From Nioella nitratireducens (GTDB lineage: Bacteria; Pseudomonadota; Alphaproteobacteria; Rhodobacterales; Rhodobacteraceae): 64,000 nucleotides of DNA. Where the stretch lies: NCBI RefSeq assembly GCF_001879715.1, contig NZ_MNBW01000007.1, positions 1 through 64,000 on the forward strand. Direction: 5' to 3'. Below the pieces are notes generated by a model, which searched no databases, was not told where the DNA came from, and was given only the letters and a program-made list of their open reading frames with translations. A program made the position numbers and the translations under genes. Below, one piece after another: positions 8,762 through 17,719 of the stretch; the first letter of the stretch is position 1, and every line of letters begins with the position of its first letter.

Positions 8762-9892
8762 ATGCACGCAGACAGGATTAGGGCCGCCCTATCTGTGATA
8801 GAGGACAACGAGCTGGATGCCGCGATCCTGTTCGATCCCGCTGCGCAGTTCTATTTTCTCGGGCATGACTCCTTTGCCGGCGTCAACACGCCCCAGGCCC
8901 TGATCCTATCACCGCATCTGACTCGGCCCTGCATGGTCATCTGGGCCGCTGACGCACCAATGCTGCCCGGTGGCGGAACAGGGCTCGATCTGCGTCGTTA
9001 CCAGTTCGGTGTGGATAGCCCGGCTAGTGCGCTGGCCGAAGTGCTGTTCAAGAGCTTTCCCGCCTCTGCAAAGTTCGGATGGGACGCGCAATCCGCTGCG
9101 TTGAATCACGCTCTGGCCAGCGAGATCATTGCAGCATGCAATATCACCCCGGTCGACATCTCGGCTGCGCTCGCCCGATTACGGATTTTCAAGACGTCCG
9201 AGGAAATGGCCGCGATGCGCAAGGCGGGAGACATTGTCGAGCACGGCCTGAAAGCTTTTCGTCACGCAGCACGGGTTGGAGCGTGTGAACGCGAGATCGC
9301 CACCGAGATCGAAATCGCACTGCGCCGCGCCGGATCAGACTACTGGGCAGTGCCCATCGAAATGGCCTCCGGCGACTGCGCCCACCATGTCCACGGCACG
9401 CCGTCAGAGCGTGTCTTGCAGCGCGGCGACCTGCTGCATGTCGAGTTCGGCGCCGTGCATCGGCGCTACCATGCCGTCGGTCTACAAACATTGGTCATCG
9501 GAGACGCCGATCCCAGGGCTGCATGGTATTATGACGTGGCCCGGCGCTGCCTTACGGCAGGATTGGCTACAGCCCGCCCGGGCATCCCTGCCGCCGACAT
9601 CGAAGCCCCCGCGCTCGATATCCTCCGCGCAGAGGGCCTCTCGGAAACGTTCGCCATGCGGTTTGGCTACAGCGTCGGCATCGGCTATCCGCCGACCTGG
9701 CTGGAGCCCTTCGGCATCACACGGACGAACCGCGCCCCTATCTTGCCGGGCATGACCTTCGTATTGCACGCTTGCCTTCTGGACGAGGACACGTCGCTCG
9801 GAGTGCTCGTCGGAGGCACCTACGCCATGACGGAGCAAGGCCTGACCCAGATAGCCGGCGCGGGTGACTGCTCCCTGCTACAGATATCCTAG
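8762..9892 (+). CDS. M24-fold hydrolase, EutD/DoeA (ectoine hydrolase)-like
   Basis: This 376-aa protein has a creatinase-type N-terminal domain (1-140) and a pita-bread C-terminal domain (about 145-370). The metal ligands of Xaa-Pro peptidases are absent: the first Asp region reads HVEFG (Glu228), the second reads YHAV, and the His region reads FGYSVGIGYPPTW. The HVEFG-RRYHA and GY-x-G-x-YPP-W pattern matches my memory of ectoine hydrolases EutD/DoeA, which work without metal. It probably opens a ring or hydrolyses a C-N bond in the imported compound. The ATG at 8762 follows GAGGTGG; a GTG at 8759 is less likely. It is the last gene of the operon. Confidence 0.8.
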   Translation: MHADRIRAALSVIEDNELDAAILFDPAAQFYFLGHDSFAGVNTPQALILSPHLTRPCMVIWAADAPMLPGGGTGLDLRRYQFGVDSPASALAEVLFKSFPASAKFGWDAQSAALNHALASEIIAACNITPVDISAALARLRIFKTSEEMAAMRKAGDIVEHGLKAFRHAARVGACEREIATEIEIALRRAGSDYWAVPIEMASGDCAHHVHGTPSERVLQRGDLLHVEFGAVHRRYHAVGLQTLVIGDADPRAAWYYDVARRCLTAGLATARPGIPAADIEAPALDILRAEGLSETFAMRFGYSVGIGYPPTWLEPFGITRTNRAPILPGMTFVLHACLLDEDTSLGVLVGGTYAMTEQGLTQIAGAGDCSLLQIS

Positions 9893-10435
9893 ACTTCTAC
9901 CCATTTGACGAAAGCACCGGCCGATAAGACAGGCTTGCTGAACTTCAGTGGGATGGTCTTGTCGACGAGATAAGCGAAGGCCTCATCACATCAGCATTGG
10001 TCAGTTCGGCGATCATTGCAGGCAAGGCTGCTCGGGGGCAACACCTGCCAGGGTCGCAGATACGCGCATTGCTGGTCGCTGCAGGGAACAGCGCGACAAC
10101 GGCAGCTGTGCTGAACGTGTTGCTTCCCCCGATTACGACGTGACTTCTTTCAGCGAAACGTCCGCTCACTGGAAGAAGTCAAATATCGAACCAATAAGTC
10201 CCACTTTTACCCACACCAATCCGCGCCTGGAATAGGTAGGCGCCTAAGGGGCTTAATTCATAAGATATAGGTTGCTAGATGGTGTCCGGCAGTGAAATCA
10301 AACCACCGACACGAGAGCTGGAATCTGTCTAACAAAACCCGATCAGACAGTATCCCGGCCGCAATCAGACTGCGCCAAGTATCGGCTTGTTTGGGCTACA
10401 AGCGGCCAACCGACGAAACCAGATGCGCCTTGTGT
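9893..10435. other. Intergenic region with decayed fragments
   Basis: This 543-bp stretch separates the Ehu-like operon from the sugar block. It contains a decayed tRNA-Phe 3' end (listed separately). An open frame of about 70 codons near 9929-10143 (+), rich in Ala, Ile and Val, has no start codon and looks like a gene remnant. Nothing else is recognisable. Such debris is typical of an insertion boundary. Confidence 0.4.
10280..10316 (-). repeat. Decayed 3' fragment of tRNA-Phe (possible att site)
   Basis: Read on the minus strand, this 37-bp stretch ends in ACACCA and carries the variable loop, T arm and 3' acceptor strand of the tRNA-Phe gene at 21400-21474, in the same orientation. About 29-31 of 37 positions agree, and most differences are C-to-T or G-to-A. 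The core GTGTCGGTGGTT is identical. A 3' tRNA fragment in direct orientation is the usual trace of site-specific integration into a tRNA gene. Confidence 0.6.
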
Positions 10436-11551
10436 TCAGCCAAGCGGTGTCCATTTGCCGTCCGCAAGGCTGGACTTTAGTGCGGCCTGAATGAACCGCA
10501 TCCCTTCGACACCGTCGTCGAGCGTTGGTAGCAGCGCGAGGTCGGTCCCGTTGCGGATCACATCAGCGAAGTCGGCGTAGAGTGTCGCGAAAGCTTCAAG
10601 GTAGCCCTCCGGGTGGCCTGGCGGGATGCGGATGCCGAGCTCGTCACCATTGGCATCGCTCGCTCCCCGGCTGAGACGCTGCTTTGCATCGCCGAAGCCG
10701 GTGAACCAGAGCACGTTGGGGTCTTCCTGCCGCCACTCCAGCCCGCCCTTGTCCCCGTATAGCCGCAGCGCAAGGCCGTTCTCGCAGCCCGGTGCGACCT
10801 GGCTGGTCCAAAGCATCCCTTTGGCGCCGCCTTCGAAGCGGAGCATCATGTTCACGTTGTCGTCGACCTGCCGCCCGGGCACGAAGGCCGTCAGATCGGC
10901 GCTGAGCGAGTCCAAAGCCAGGCCGCTGACAAACCGGGCGAGGTTGTAGGCATGGGTGCCGATATCGCCGATGCATCCCCCTGCCCCGGACCGCGCTGGA
11001 TCGGTGCGCCAGTCGGCTTGTTTATTGCTGGCGGGCTCTGTCAACCAGTCCTGCGCATACTCGACTTGCACCAGCCGAAGCTGCCCGAGCCGCCCCTCTG
11101 ACACCATCCGCCGCGCATGGCGCACCATCGGATAGCCGGTGTAGTTGTGCGTCAGCAGGAACCGCGCACCATTGGCCGGTTGGAGAGCTGCCAGGTCAAG
11201 CGCATCCTCCAGCGTCGAGGCAAGCGGCTTGTCGCAGATCACGTGGATGCCGGCCTTCAGAAAGGCTTTGGCAGGAGCCACGTGCATATGGTTCGGGGTG
11301 ACGATGGCGACTGCTTCGATACCGTCGGCACGGGCAGCCTCCACCTTCGCCATATGCTCAAAATTGGTATAGGCGCGGTCCGGGGCGATTCCCAAAGCCT
11401 TTGCCGATTGCCGGGCGACCTCTGCGCGAGAGGACAGGGCCCCGGCCAGCAGTCGGTAACGCCCATCAAGCCGCGCTGCGATGCGGTGAACCTGGCCGAT
11501 AAAGGCACCCTCGCCACCGCCCACCATGCCCAGTCTGATTGGGTCACTCAT
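10436..11551 (-). CDS. Gfo/Idh/MocA-family oxidoreductase (sugar dehydrogenase-like)
   Basis: This 371-aa NAD(P)-dependent enzyme has the Rossmann start RLGMVGGGEGAFIG, the catalytic lysine motif CDKPLA, and GDIGTHAYNLARF with the conserved Asp/His of the active site. The family oxidises sugar or cyclitol hydroxyl groups, often at C3. The start follows GGAGAGGCAAG and overlaps the upstream isomerase gene by four bases (ATGA). It is the last gene of the seven-gene minus-strand operon that starts at 18547. It is only distantly similar to the second Gfo protein at 15280-16440, so the two probably act on different substrates or steps. Confidence 0.88.
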   Translation of the reverse strand: MSDPIRLGMVGGGEGAFIGQVHRIAARLDGRYRLLAGALSSRAEVARQSAKALGIAPDRAYTNFEHMAKVEAARADGIEAVAIVTPNHMHVAPAKAFLKAGIHVICDKPLASTLEDALDLAALQPANGARFLLTHNYTGYPMVRHARRMVSEGRLGQLRLVQVEYAQDWLTEPASNKQADWRTDPARSGAGGCIGDIGTHAYNLARFVSGLALDSLSADLTAFVPGRQVDDNVNMMLRFEGGAKGMLWTSQVAPGCENGLALRLYGDKGGLEWRQEDPNVLWFTGFGDAKQRLSRGASDANGDELGIRIPPGHPEGYLEAFATLYADFADVIRNGTDLALLPTLDDGVEGMRFIQAALKSSLADGKWTPLG

Positions 11552-12618
11552 CTTGCCTCTCCTTCACTCACGCCAAGCATGGACCTGATGGCCGCACGAT
11601 CCGTGCCGCTGCCCGCGAAGTCATCAAAGGCGGTCTCGGTCACGCGGATGATGTGATCAGCGATGAACCGGGCCCCTTCCCGCGCCCCATCCTCGGGGTG
11701 CTTGAGACAGCATTCCCATTCCATCACGGCCCAACCGGCAAAGTCCATCGCGGTCAGCTTGGAAAAAATTGCGCGAAAATCGACCTGCCCGTCGCCGAGC
11801 GACCTGAACCGCCCTGCCCGCTTCAGCCAGGGCTGGTAGCCGCCATAGACGCCCTGACGCCCGGTCGGATTGAATTCCGCGTCCTTCACATGAACCATCC
11901 CGATCCGGTCAGCATAGATGTCGAGGAAATCGAGGTAGTCGAGGCATTGCAGCACGAAATGGCTGGGATCATAGAGGATACGCGCACGGGGATGGTTCCC
12001 GACTGCCTCCAGAAACATCTCCCATGTCGCGCCATCATGCAGGTCCTCACCAGGGTGGATCTCGTAGCACAGATCCACGCCCGCCGCGTCAAAGGCATCG
12101 AGGATCGGGCGCCACCGGCGGGCCAGTTCTCCGAAGGCCTCTTCGACCAGCCCGGCAGGTCGTTGCGGCCAGGGATAAAGATAGGGCCAAGCCAGCGCGC
12201 CGGAGAAGGTCGCGTGATGGGTCAGCCCCAGATTGGCAGAGGCCCGTGCGGCCTTCAGCACCTGATCACGTGCCCAGTCCGTCCGCGCCGCGGGGTTTCC
12301 ATGCACCGCTGCCGGGGCAAAGCCATCGAAGGCCGTGTCATAGGCCGGGTGGACCGCCACAAGTTGCCCTTGCAAGTGGGTTGAGAGCTCCGTGATCTCG
12401 ACGCCATGCTGCGCCGCCTGCCCCCTCAACTCGTCGCAATAGATTCGCGAGTCTGCCGCCTTGTCGAGGTCGATCAGCCGGGCATCCCAACTGGGCAGTT
12501 GCACGCCCTTGAACCCGAGCCCGGTCGCCCATTCACAGATCGCGGAGAAGCTGTTGAATGGCGCGGCATCGCTGGCGAACTGGGCCAGGAAGATCGCGGG
12601 ACCCTTGATGGTTTTCAT
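11548..12618 (-). CDS. Sugar phosphate isomerase/epimerase (AP-endonuclease-2 TIM barrel)
   Basis: This 356-aa TIM-barrel protein has the expected metal-binding acids and histidines: CYEIHPGED (Glu), LYDPSHF (Asp/His), MVHVKDAEF (His) and MEWECC (Glu). The family includes isomerases, epimerases, inosose dehydratases and beta-eliminating lyases on 3-keto sugars. The start at 12618 follows GAGGAGGAACAGCC; a longer start lacks a signal. Co-translation with the dehydrogenase downstream suggests oxidation followed by isomerisation or elimination. Confidence 0.85.
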   Translation of the reverse strand: MKTIKGPAIFLAQFASDAAPFNSFSAICEWATGLGFKGVQLPSWDARLIDLDKAADSRIYCDELRGQAAQHGVEITELSTHLQGQLVAVHPAYDTAFDGFAPAAVHGNPAARTDWARDQVLKAARASANLGLTHHATFSGALAWPYLYPWPQRPAGLVEEAFGELARRWRPILDAFDAAGVDLCYEIHPGEDLHDGATWEMFLEAVGNHPRARILYDPSHFVLQCLDYLDFLDIYADRIGMVHVKDAEFNPTGRQGVYGGYQPWLKRAGRFRSLGDGQVDFRAIFSKLTAMDFAGWAVMEWECCLKHPEDGAREGARFIADHIIRVTETAFDDFAGSGTDRAAIRSMLGVSEGEAR

Positions 12619-12737
12619 GGCTGTTCCTCCTCTCGCCTGCCGCAGTCCGGGCAAGCCTTTCCCGTAGCCTGCCGGGGGCAGGTCCGGTCTCTGTCAGTTC
12701 GGTTGCAGTGGGCGGACAGGCTGCTGTCCGCCCGGTC

Positions 12738-13718
12738 TCAGTCCTGTTTGCGACCCGCTTGGCTGATGGCCACAGCAAGGATGATGATGGCACCGCGCGC
12801 GATCAGCTGTTGAGAATACTCGAGGCTCATCAGGATCAGGCCGTTGTTGATCACACCGATCATCAGCGCCCCGACGATGGATCCGATCACGGTGCCCCGG
12901 CCACCGAAGAGCGAAGTGCCACCGAGCACCGCCGCCGCGATGACCGACAACTCATCCCCTTCGCCAAGCTGGAACCGCCCCGATTGCAGGCGACCGGCAT
13001 AGAGCATCCCGGCAAGTGCTGCCGTGGTCGAGGAGATGACGAGCACGCCCATCTTGATCCGCGCAGTGTTCACGCCGGAATAGCGAGACGCGACAGCGTT
13101 GCCCCCGACCGACAGAACCTGCCTGCCGAACCGGGTGTGGCGCAGCGTGACATGCCCCAGGATCCCGGCGAAGATCATCCACAGAAGCAGCGAGGGGATG
13201 CCGAACGGTGTGCCGCCGCCGAAGAACCCCGCAAAACTCTGGTTCAGAACCGGCACAGCGCGGGTGTCGCTGATCCACATGGCGGCGCCCGTTGCGATGC
13301 CCATCATGGCCAGCGTGGTCAGGAAGGTCGGAATGGCCAGTTTTGTGGACAGGAACCCGTTGATCACGCCGACCGCAACCCCGGTCAGAAGACCAACCGC
13401 AACCCCCATGACCAACCCGCCCGAGGCGATGGCCAATGCGGTTGTGACCGAGGCCAGTCCGGCAACGGCGCCGACCGACAGATCAATCTCGCCCGAAGAC
13501 AGGACCAGCGTCATCGCAACCGCCATGACCGCGATGATCGCGCTTTGGCGGAAGATGTTGAGCAGGTTCAGCGGATCGGTGAAGCCACGGTCGTGCAGTG
13601 TGATGGCAAAGAACACGAAAACCGCGACGAAGCCGAAATAGATGATGTTCTGACGCCAGCTGGATTTGAACCAGCTCACGAGGTCGAAGCCGCCTTGGCG
13701 CGTGTCGGTATGGGCCAT
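12738..13718 (-). CDS. Sugar ABC transporter permease (RbsC/XylH family)
   Basis: This 326-aa membrane protein of the ribose/xylose/galactose permease family has about nine hydrophobic segments. The family motifs are visible: GEIDLSVGAVAGLASV, the region ending FLTTLAMMGIATGAA, and GGTSLFGGRGTVIGSIVGAL near the C-terminus. The start overlaps the ATPase stop (two ATGs at 13721 and 13718; I take 13718, spaced better from GGGAG). It forms the importer with the ATPase upstream and the binding protein at 16561. Confidence 0.9.
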   Translation of the reverse strand: MAHTDTRQGGFDLVSWFKSSWRQNIIYFGFVAVFVFFAITLHDRGFTDPLNLLNIFRQSAIIAVMAVAMTLVLSSGEIDLSVGAVAGLASVTTALAIASGGLVMGVAVGLLTGVAVGVINGFLSTKLAIPTFLTTLAMMGIATGAAMWISDTRAVPVLNQSFAGFFGGGTPFGIPSLLLWMIFAGILGHVTLRHTRFGRQVLSVGGNAVASRYSGVNTARIKMGVLVISSTTAALAGMLYAGRLQSGRFQLGEGDELSVIAAAVLGGTSLFGGRGTVIGSIVGALMIGVINNGLILMSLEYSQQLIARGAIIILAVAISQAGRKQD

Positions 13719-15277
13719 CATGCGGCTCCCTTCTGAATAAGCAGTTGCAGTCGCTGTTCGGCGCGCTGGAAGGCGCTGCCGGTCAGGGAGTCGACCTCTT
13801 CGGGGTCGACATGCAGGTCGTGGCGGCTGATCGTTTCGGTCACGCTGCCGTTCTTCATGACCGCGATGCGGTCGGACACGGCCAGAAGCTCGGCCAGTTC
13901 GGAAGAAATGAAGATTACCGACTTGCCAGCCGCGGCCAGCGCCCGGACGAGCTGAATGATTTCGGTTTTCGATCCGATGTCGATCCCCGCAGTCGGTTCG
14001 TCCATGATCAGGATCTCCGGCAAAGCCGCCAACCATTTGCCGATCACGATCTTCTGCTGGTTGCCGCCTGACAGCGCATTCGCGGGCGATTTGCGGCTGT
14101 CGGTCTTGATCGACATCTTGGCGATGGTTTCATCGGCCAGCTTGGCCCGGCGTTTGCCATGGACCATGATCCGGCCAGAGACTGCCCCCAGAACAGGCAG
14201 GGCGATGTTGTCCTCGACGGAGTGTTCCAGCACCAAGCCTTGCCGCCGCCGGTCCTCCGGCACCAGCGCGATGCCATGTGCCATGGCATCAGAGGGGCTG
14301 CGGATCGACACCGTGGTGCCATTGATCTCGATCTCACCCACGGCGCCTGACTGCAATCCGAACAGGGTGCGTGCGATCCGCGACCGGCCCGCACCCATCA
14401 GCCCGGCCAGCCCCAGAACCTCGCCTGCATGCAGGTCGAGATCGACCGACCCGGGCCGCCCTTCGACCCCGACACCGCGCAGTTTCAGAACCACGTCAGA
14501 GGTCGCCGCAGAGTCCGCGATCAGGTCCGACATATCGCGGGTTGCCTTGCCCATGATGTCGGCGATCAGGGTTTCAAGCGTGTAGTCAGCCAGCGGCCGG
14601 GTTGCGATCTTGTTGCCATCGCGCAGAACCGTTGCGCGATCCGCGATGCGGAAGATCTCGTCCATCCGGTGAGAGACGTAGACAATCGCCCTGCCCTGTG
14701 CCCTGAGGTTGTCCAGCAGTTGGAACAGGATCTCCACCTCAGACGCGGTCAGCGCCGATGTTGGTTCATCAAGGATCAGGACAGACACATCCTGGCTCAG
14801 CGCCTTGGCGATTTCCGTCAACTGCTGCTGGCCTGCGCTCAACGAGTTCACCTCGGCGCGCGGGTCGATATCGACCCCCATCGTGGCAAAGATCTCTCTT
14901 GCCTTTGCCACCATCTGACGATCCGAGATCAAGCCAAGCGCATTCGTCGGTTCACGCAGAAGAAAGATATTCTGCGCGACCGTCAGCGTCGGAACCAGGC
15001 TCATTTCCTGGAAGATCATGCCGATGCCAAGCTCGGAGGCGAGGCGCGGGGTCAACCCCGACACCTCCTTGCCTCCGACCACGATGGTGCCGCTCGTCGG
15101 CTGATAGACCCCCTGAAGGATCTTCAGGATGGTCGATTTCCCAGCCCCGTTTTCACCCAAAAGCGCATGAATCTCGCCGAAGGCAACCGCGAGGTCGACC
15201 GACTTCAGGGCGCGGACGCCACCGAAATTCTTGACCATCGCGCGCATTTCGAATGCGTTTGAAGTTGCCTGTGACAT
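13718..15277 (-). CDS. Sugar ABC transporter ATP-binding protein (RbsA/MglA family, duplicated)
   Basis: This 519-aa protein has two tandem ATPase halves, as in RbsA and MglA. The first half has Walker A GENGAGKST (41-49), signature LSAGQQQ and Walker B ILDEPTSAL. The second has the degenerate GLMGAGRSR, signature LSGGNQQK and MDEPTAGID, typical of this class. The start follows GAGGTCTGAAA. The gene begins just after the Gfo gene and overlaps the permease gene, indicating one operon. Confidence 0.92.
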   Translation of the reverse strand: MSQATSNAFEMRAMVKNFGGVRALKSVDLAVAFGEIHALLGENGAGKSTILKILQGVYQPTSGTIVVGGKEVSGLTPRLASELGIGMIFQEMSLVPTLTVAQNIFLLREPTNALGLISDRQMVAKAREIFATMGVDIDPRAEVNSLSAGQQQLTEIAKALSQDVSVLILDEPTSALTASEVEILFQLLDNLRAQGRAIVYVSHRMDEIFRIADRATVLRDGNKIATRPLADYTLETLIADIMGKATRDMSDLIADSAATSDVVLKLRGVGVEGRPGSVDLDLHAGEVLGLAGLMGAGRSRIARTLFGLQSGAVGEIEINGTTVSIRSPSDAMAHGIALVPEDRRRQGLVLEHSVEDNIALPVLGAVSGRIMVHGKRRAKLADETIAKMSIKTDSRKSPANALSGGNQQKIVIGKWLAALPEILIMDEPTAGIDIGSKTEIIQLVRALAAAGKSVIFISSELAELLAVSDRIAVMKNGSVTETISRHDLHVDPEEVDSLTGSAFQRAEQRLQLLIQKGAA

Positions 15278-15279
15278 TT

Positions 15280-16440
15280 TCAGACCTCAATCCAGCTCTG
15301 GCTTTCGCCCGAGGCGATGATGGCGTCCGCGATCTGGCAGATGCGGAATCCGTCATCGAAACTCGGACTTGGCTGCTCACCCGAAGTGATCGCCCGAAAC
15401 AGGTCATAGCATTCGATGATCTTGGTTTCACCATAGCCGATGCCAAGGGCCGGGATCGGCCACAGCCCCTCGCCATAGGGATGGGCGGCACCGGTGTAGA
15501 TCGTGCGGAAACCGCGCACATCGGCGGGATCGTCCGCGAACATGACCTGAAGCGCGTCGCGGTGCTCATAGTCGAAAAGGATCGATCCCTTGGTGCCGTG
15601 GATCTCGAAGGTCAGGTAGTTGTTGCGCCCATGGGCGTTCCGGCTGGCCTCGATCGAACCATAGGCACCGCTGGAAAAGCGCAGTTGCGTGATCATTTCG
15701 TCATCTACATCGACGATGCCGCGCTTGGCATTGGCATCGCCGCCACCGACGCCGAGCTTGTCGACATTGCCTTCCTGAACCGGGCGGGTGGGAATAAGGG
15801 TGCGGTTGACGGAATTCACCGCCGCGATCTCGCCCACCAGATAGCGCGCGAAATCGACGACATGGGTGCCGATATCGCCGATGGTGCCCGACCCGGCCAC
15901 ATCCTTCTGGAAACGCCAGGACAGCGGGCTGTCGGGATCGGCAGACCAGTCCTGCAGGTAGGTGCCCCGGAAATTGACGATCTCGCCGATGCGGCCTTCG
16001 TCGATCAGCTTGCGCGCAAGGGCCACCGCCGGGGTGCGGCGATAGTTGAAGGCAACCATGTGGATCACGCCTGCCGCCTGCACGGCGTCGAGCATGGCCT
16101 TGGCCTCCTCGGCGGTGCGGGCAAGCGGCTTTTCACTGATGATGTGCTTGCCGGCCTTGGCCGCCGCGATGGCAATCTCGGCATGGGTGTCATTCGGGGT
16201 GCAGATATCGACCACATCGATATCGTCACGGGCGACGACGGCGCGCCAATCGGCCGACCCTTCCTCGAAGCCGAAGCGGGTGGCCGCCTCGTCGGCGCGG
16301 GCCTGGTCGATATCGACAACCACCTTGCGCACCGGAATGGCCGGGGCTGGCCAGAAGAACATCGGCATTGCCGCATAGGCCATGGCGTGGGCCTTGCCCA
16401 TGAAACCGCCGCCGATCATTGCTACATTCATCGTTTTCAT
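15280..16440 (-). CDS. Gfo/Idh/MocA-family oxidoreductase
   Basis: This 386-aa dehydrogenase has NVAMIGGGFMGKAHA at the nucleotide fold, SEKPLARTAEEA with the catalytic lysine, and GSGTIGDIGTHVVDFARY with the His of the active site. The C-terminal barrel-like domain carries EIHGTKGSILFDYE, common in sugar dehydrogenases of ABC-linked clusters. Possible starts are ATG 16440 and ATG 16431; neither has a strong ribosome site. It lies second after the binding protein gene and is separated from it by a stable hairpin. Confidence 0.88.
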   Translation of the reverse strand: MKTMNVAMIGGGFMGKAHAMAYAAMPMFFWPAPAIPVRKVVVDIDQARADEAATRFGFEEGSADWRAVVARDDIDVVDICTPNDTHAEIAIAAAKAGKHIISEKPLARTAEEAKAMLDAVQAAGVIHMVAFNYRRTPAVALARKLIDEGRIGEIVNFRGTYLQDWSADPDSPLSWRFQKDVAGSGTIGDIGTHVVDFARYLVGEIAAVNSVNRTLIPTRPVQEGNVDKLGVGGGDANAKRGIVDVDDEMITQLRFSSGAYGSIEASRNAHGRNNYLTFEIHGTKGSILFDYEHRDALQVMFADDPADVRGFRTIYTGAAHPYGEGLWPIPALGIGYGETKIIECYDLFRAITSGEQPSPSFDDGFRICQIADAIIASGESQSWIEV

Positions 16441-16453
16441 TGCTTCGCTCGCA

Positions 16454-16475
16454 CTTCGGGCGTTTGCGCCCGAGG
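16454..16475 (-). other. Intercistronic GC hairpin between binding-protein and dehydrogenase genes
   Basis: TCGGGCG and CGCCCGA form a 7-bp stem (extended by one wobble pair) with a four-base loop at 16456-16473. There is no U-tract, so it is not a classical terminator. Hairpins after periplasmic binding-protein genes commonly protect that upstream message and raise its level over the downstream genes. Confidence 0.45.
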
Positions 16476-16560
16476 GGGGCACAGCACGCGGGGTCTGTCA
16501 GAAAGATTGGGAGAGAGAGGCGGCCAGCCGAGGGAGGACAGCTGGCCGCCAGGTGCAGGG

Positions 16561-17682
16561 TTACTGCATGCTGCCCACGACGGTAGCGGGCGCCTCGGTC
16601 GAGTAGACTTCTTCCCAGGCGTCAAGCAGGTTGTCCTGCATCACCGGCAGGGCCGGCAGCGCAACATAGGCAGGCGCTTCGCGGTCCAGCAGGCCATAGC
16701 CGGCCAGGATCGCCTCGGTCACGCCCTGTTCAAACGGGCGCTGTGCTCCGAGACCGTGGATGTATCCGCCACGCGCCATGTCGATGGCGACGTTCTCGCC
16801 CAGGTCGATGGTGGTGATGATCAGATCGTCCCGGCCTGCGGCACGGGCGGCAGCGATCACGCCTTCGGCGGGAACGTCCCAGACGGCCCAGATACCGTCG
16901 ATTCCCCGGTTGGAGATCATCATTGCGCTCGCCACACGCTCGGCGTCACCGATGAAATCCGGCCCGCCGATGCCCTGCTCGGCGACGATCTCGATATTGG
17001 GATAGTTCTCCTCGATGGTGGCGCGGAAGGCGTCATAACGCTGGCGCGTCACGAAGAAATCCGCCGCGTGATAGACGATTCCGATTTCGCCGCCTTCCTC
17101 GCCAAGGGCCTGTGCCATCAGATGGGCCGATGCGACGCCATTGCCGTAGTTGTCGGCCGATACGACAGAGACATAGTCTTCACCTGCGGTCAGCCCGGCA
17201 GGCACGTTGTCCATGAAGACCAGTTCGACACCCCGTTCAGCTGCCATGCGGTAGGCACTGGCGGTTGCGACCGGATCGGTCGGGATCGACACGATGATCG
17301 AGGGATTTTGGGCCATGATCGTCTCGATATCGGACATCTGGGTTGCCGCTGAGAATCCGGCATCAGTGACCGCAATCACCTCGATCCCCATGATCTCGAA
17401 CTGGTGACGAAGGCCATTCACCTGGGCCTGGCTCCAGTCATTCCCGCCGTAATGCAGCACGATAGCCGCGGTCGCGTTCATCGCACGGATCGCCTCGAGA
17501 TCCGCCTCGCTGAGCGAGATCTCGGAGGCTGCGGTCGGCGCCTCGCCATTGGGTCCGGTGGACAGCACCTGCCCGGCAAGCTGCTCCAGCGCCTCGGCTG
17601 CCGATTGCGCGGCGACAGGCGTCGCCCCAAGGATCGCGCCCAGGGCCATGGCCGCAAGACTGGTATGTTTCAGAAAGCTCAT
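16561..17682 (-). CDS. Sugar ABC transporter substrate-binding protein (periplasmic, LacI/RbsB fold)
   Basis: This 373-aa protein begins with a Sec signal peptide (about 1-25, ending TPVAAQ). Its mature part has the two-lobed type I binding fold: AAIVLHYGGNDWSQAQVNGL, SIIVSIPTDPVATASAYR, VSVVSADNYGNG and DLGENVAIDMARGG. An excellent ribosome site, GGGAGGAG, precedes the ATG. It is paralogous to the leaderless protein at 20183-21214. The ligand is probably a sugar or cyclitol, given the two dehydrogenases and two isomerases in the operon. Confidence 0.9.
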   Translation of the reverse strand: MSFLKHTSLAAMALGAILGATPVAAQSAAEALEQLAGQVLSTGPNGEAPTAASEISLSEADLEAIRAMNATAAIVLHYGGNDWSQAQVNGLRHQFEIMGIEVIAVTDAGFSAATQMSDIETIMAQNPSIIVSIPTDPVATASAYRMAAERGVELVFMDNVPAGLTAGEDYVSVVSADNYGNGVASAHLMAQALGEEGGEIGIVYHAADFFVTRQRYDAFRATIEENYPNIEIVAEQGIGGPDFIGDAERVASAMMISNRGIDGIWAVWDVPAEGVIAAARAAGRDDLIITTIDLGENVAIDMARGGYIHGLGAQRPFEQGVTEAILAGYGLLDREAPAYVALPALPVMQDNLLDAWEEVYSTEAPATVVGSMQ

Positions 17683-17719
17683 TTCGGTCTCCTCCCGAAG
17701 GTAATGTTGGATGATAGTG

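Noticed and set aside
9929-10143. Possible 70-codon gene rich in Ala/Ile/Val
   Set aside because: No start codon or ribosome site; it begins right after a stop and matches no family I know. Treated as a remnant.
15253-17352. 699-codon plus-strand frame over the Gfo and SBP genes
   Set aside because: It is antisense to two well supported genes with motifs and ribosome sites; its protein is low-complexity His/Arg/Gly sequence typical of GC-rich shadows.
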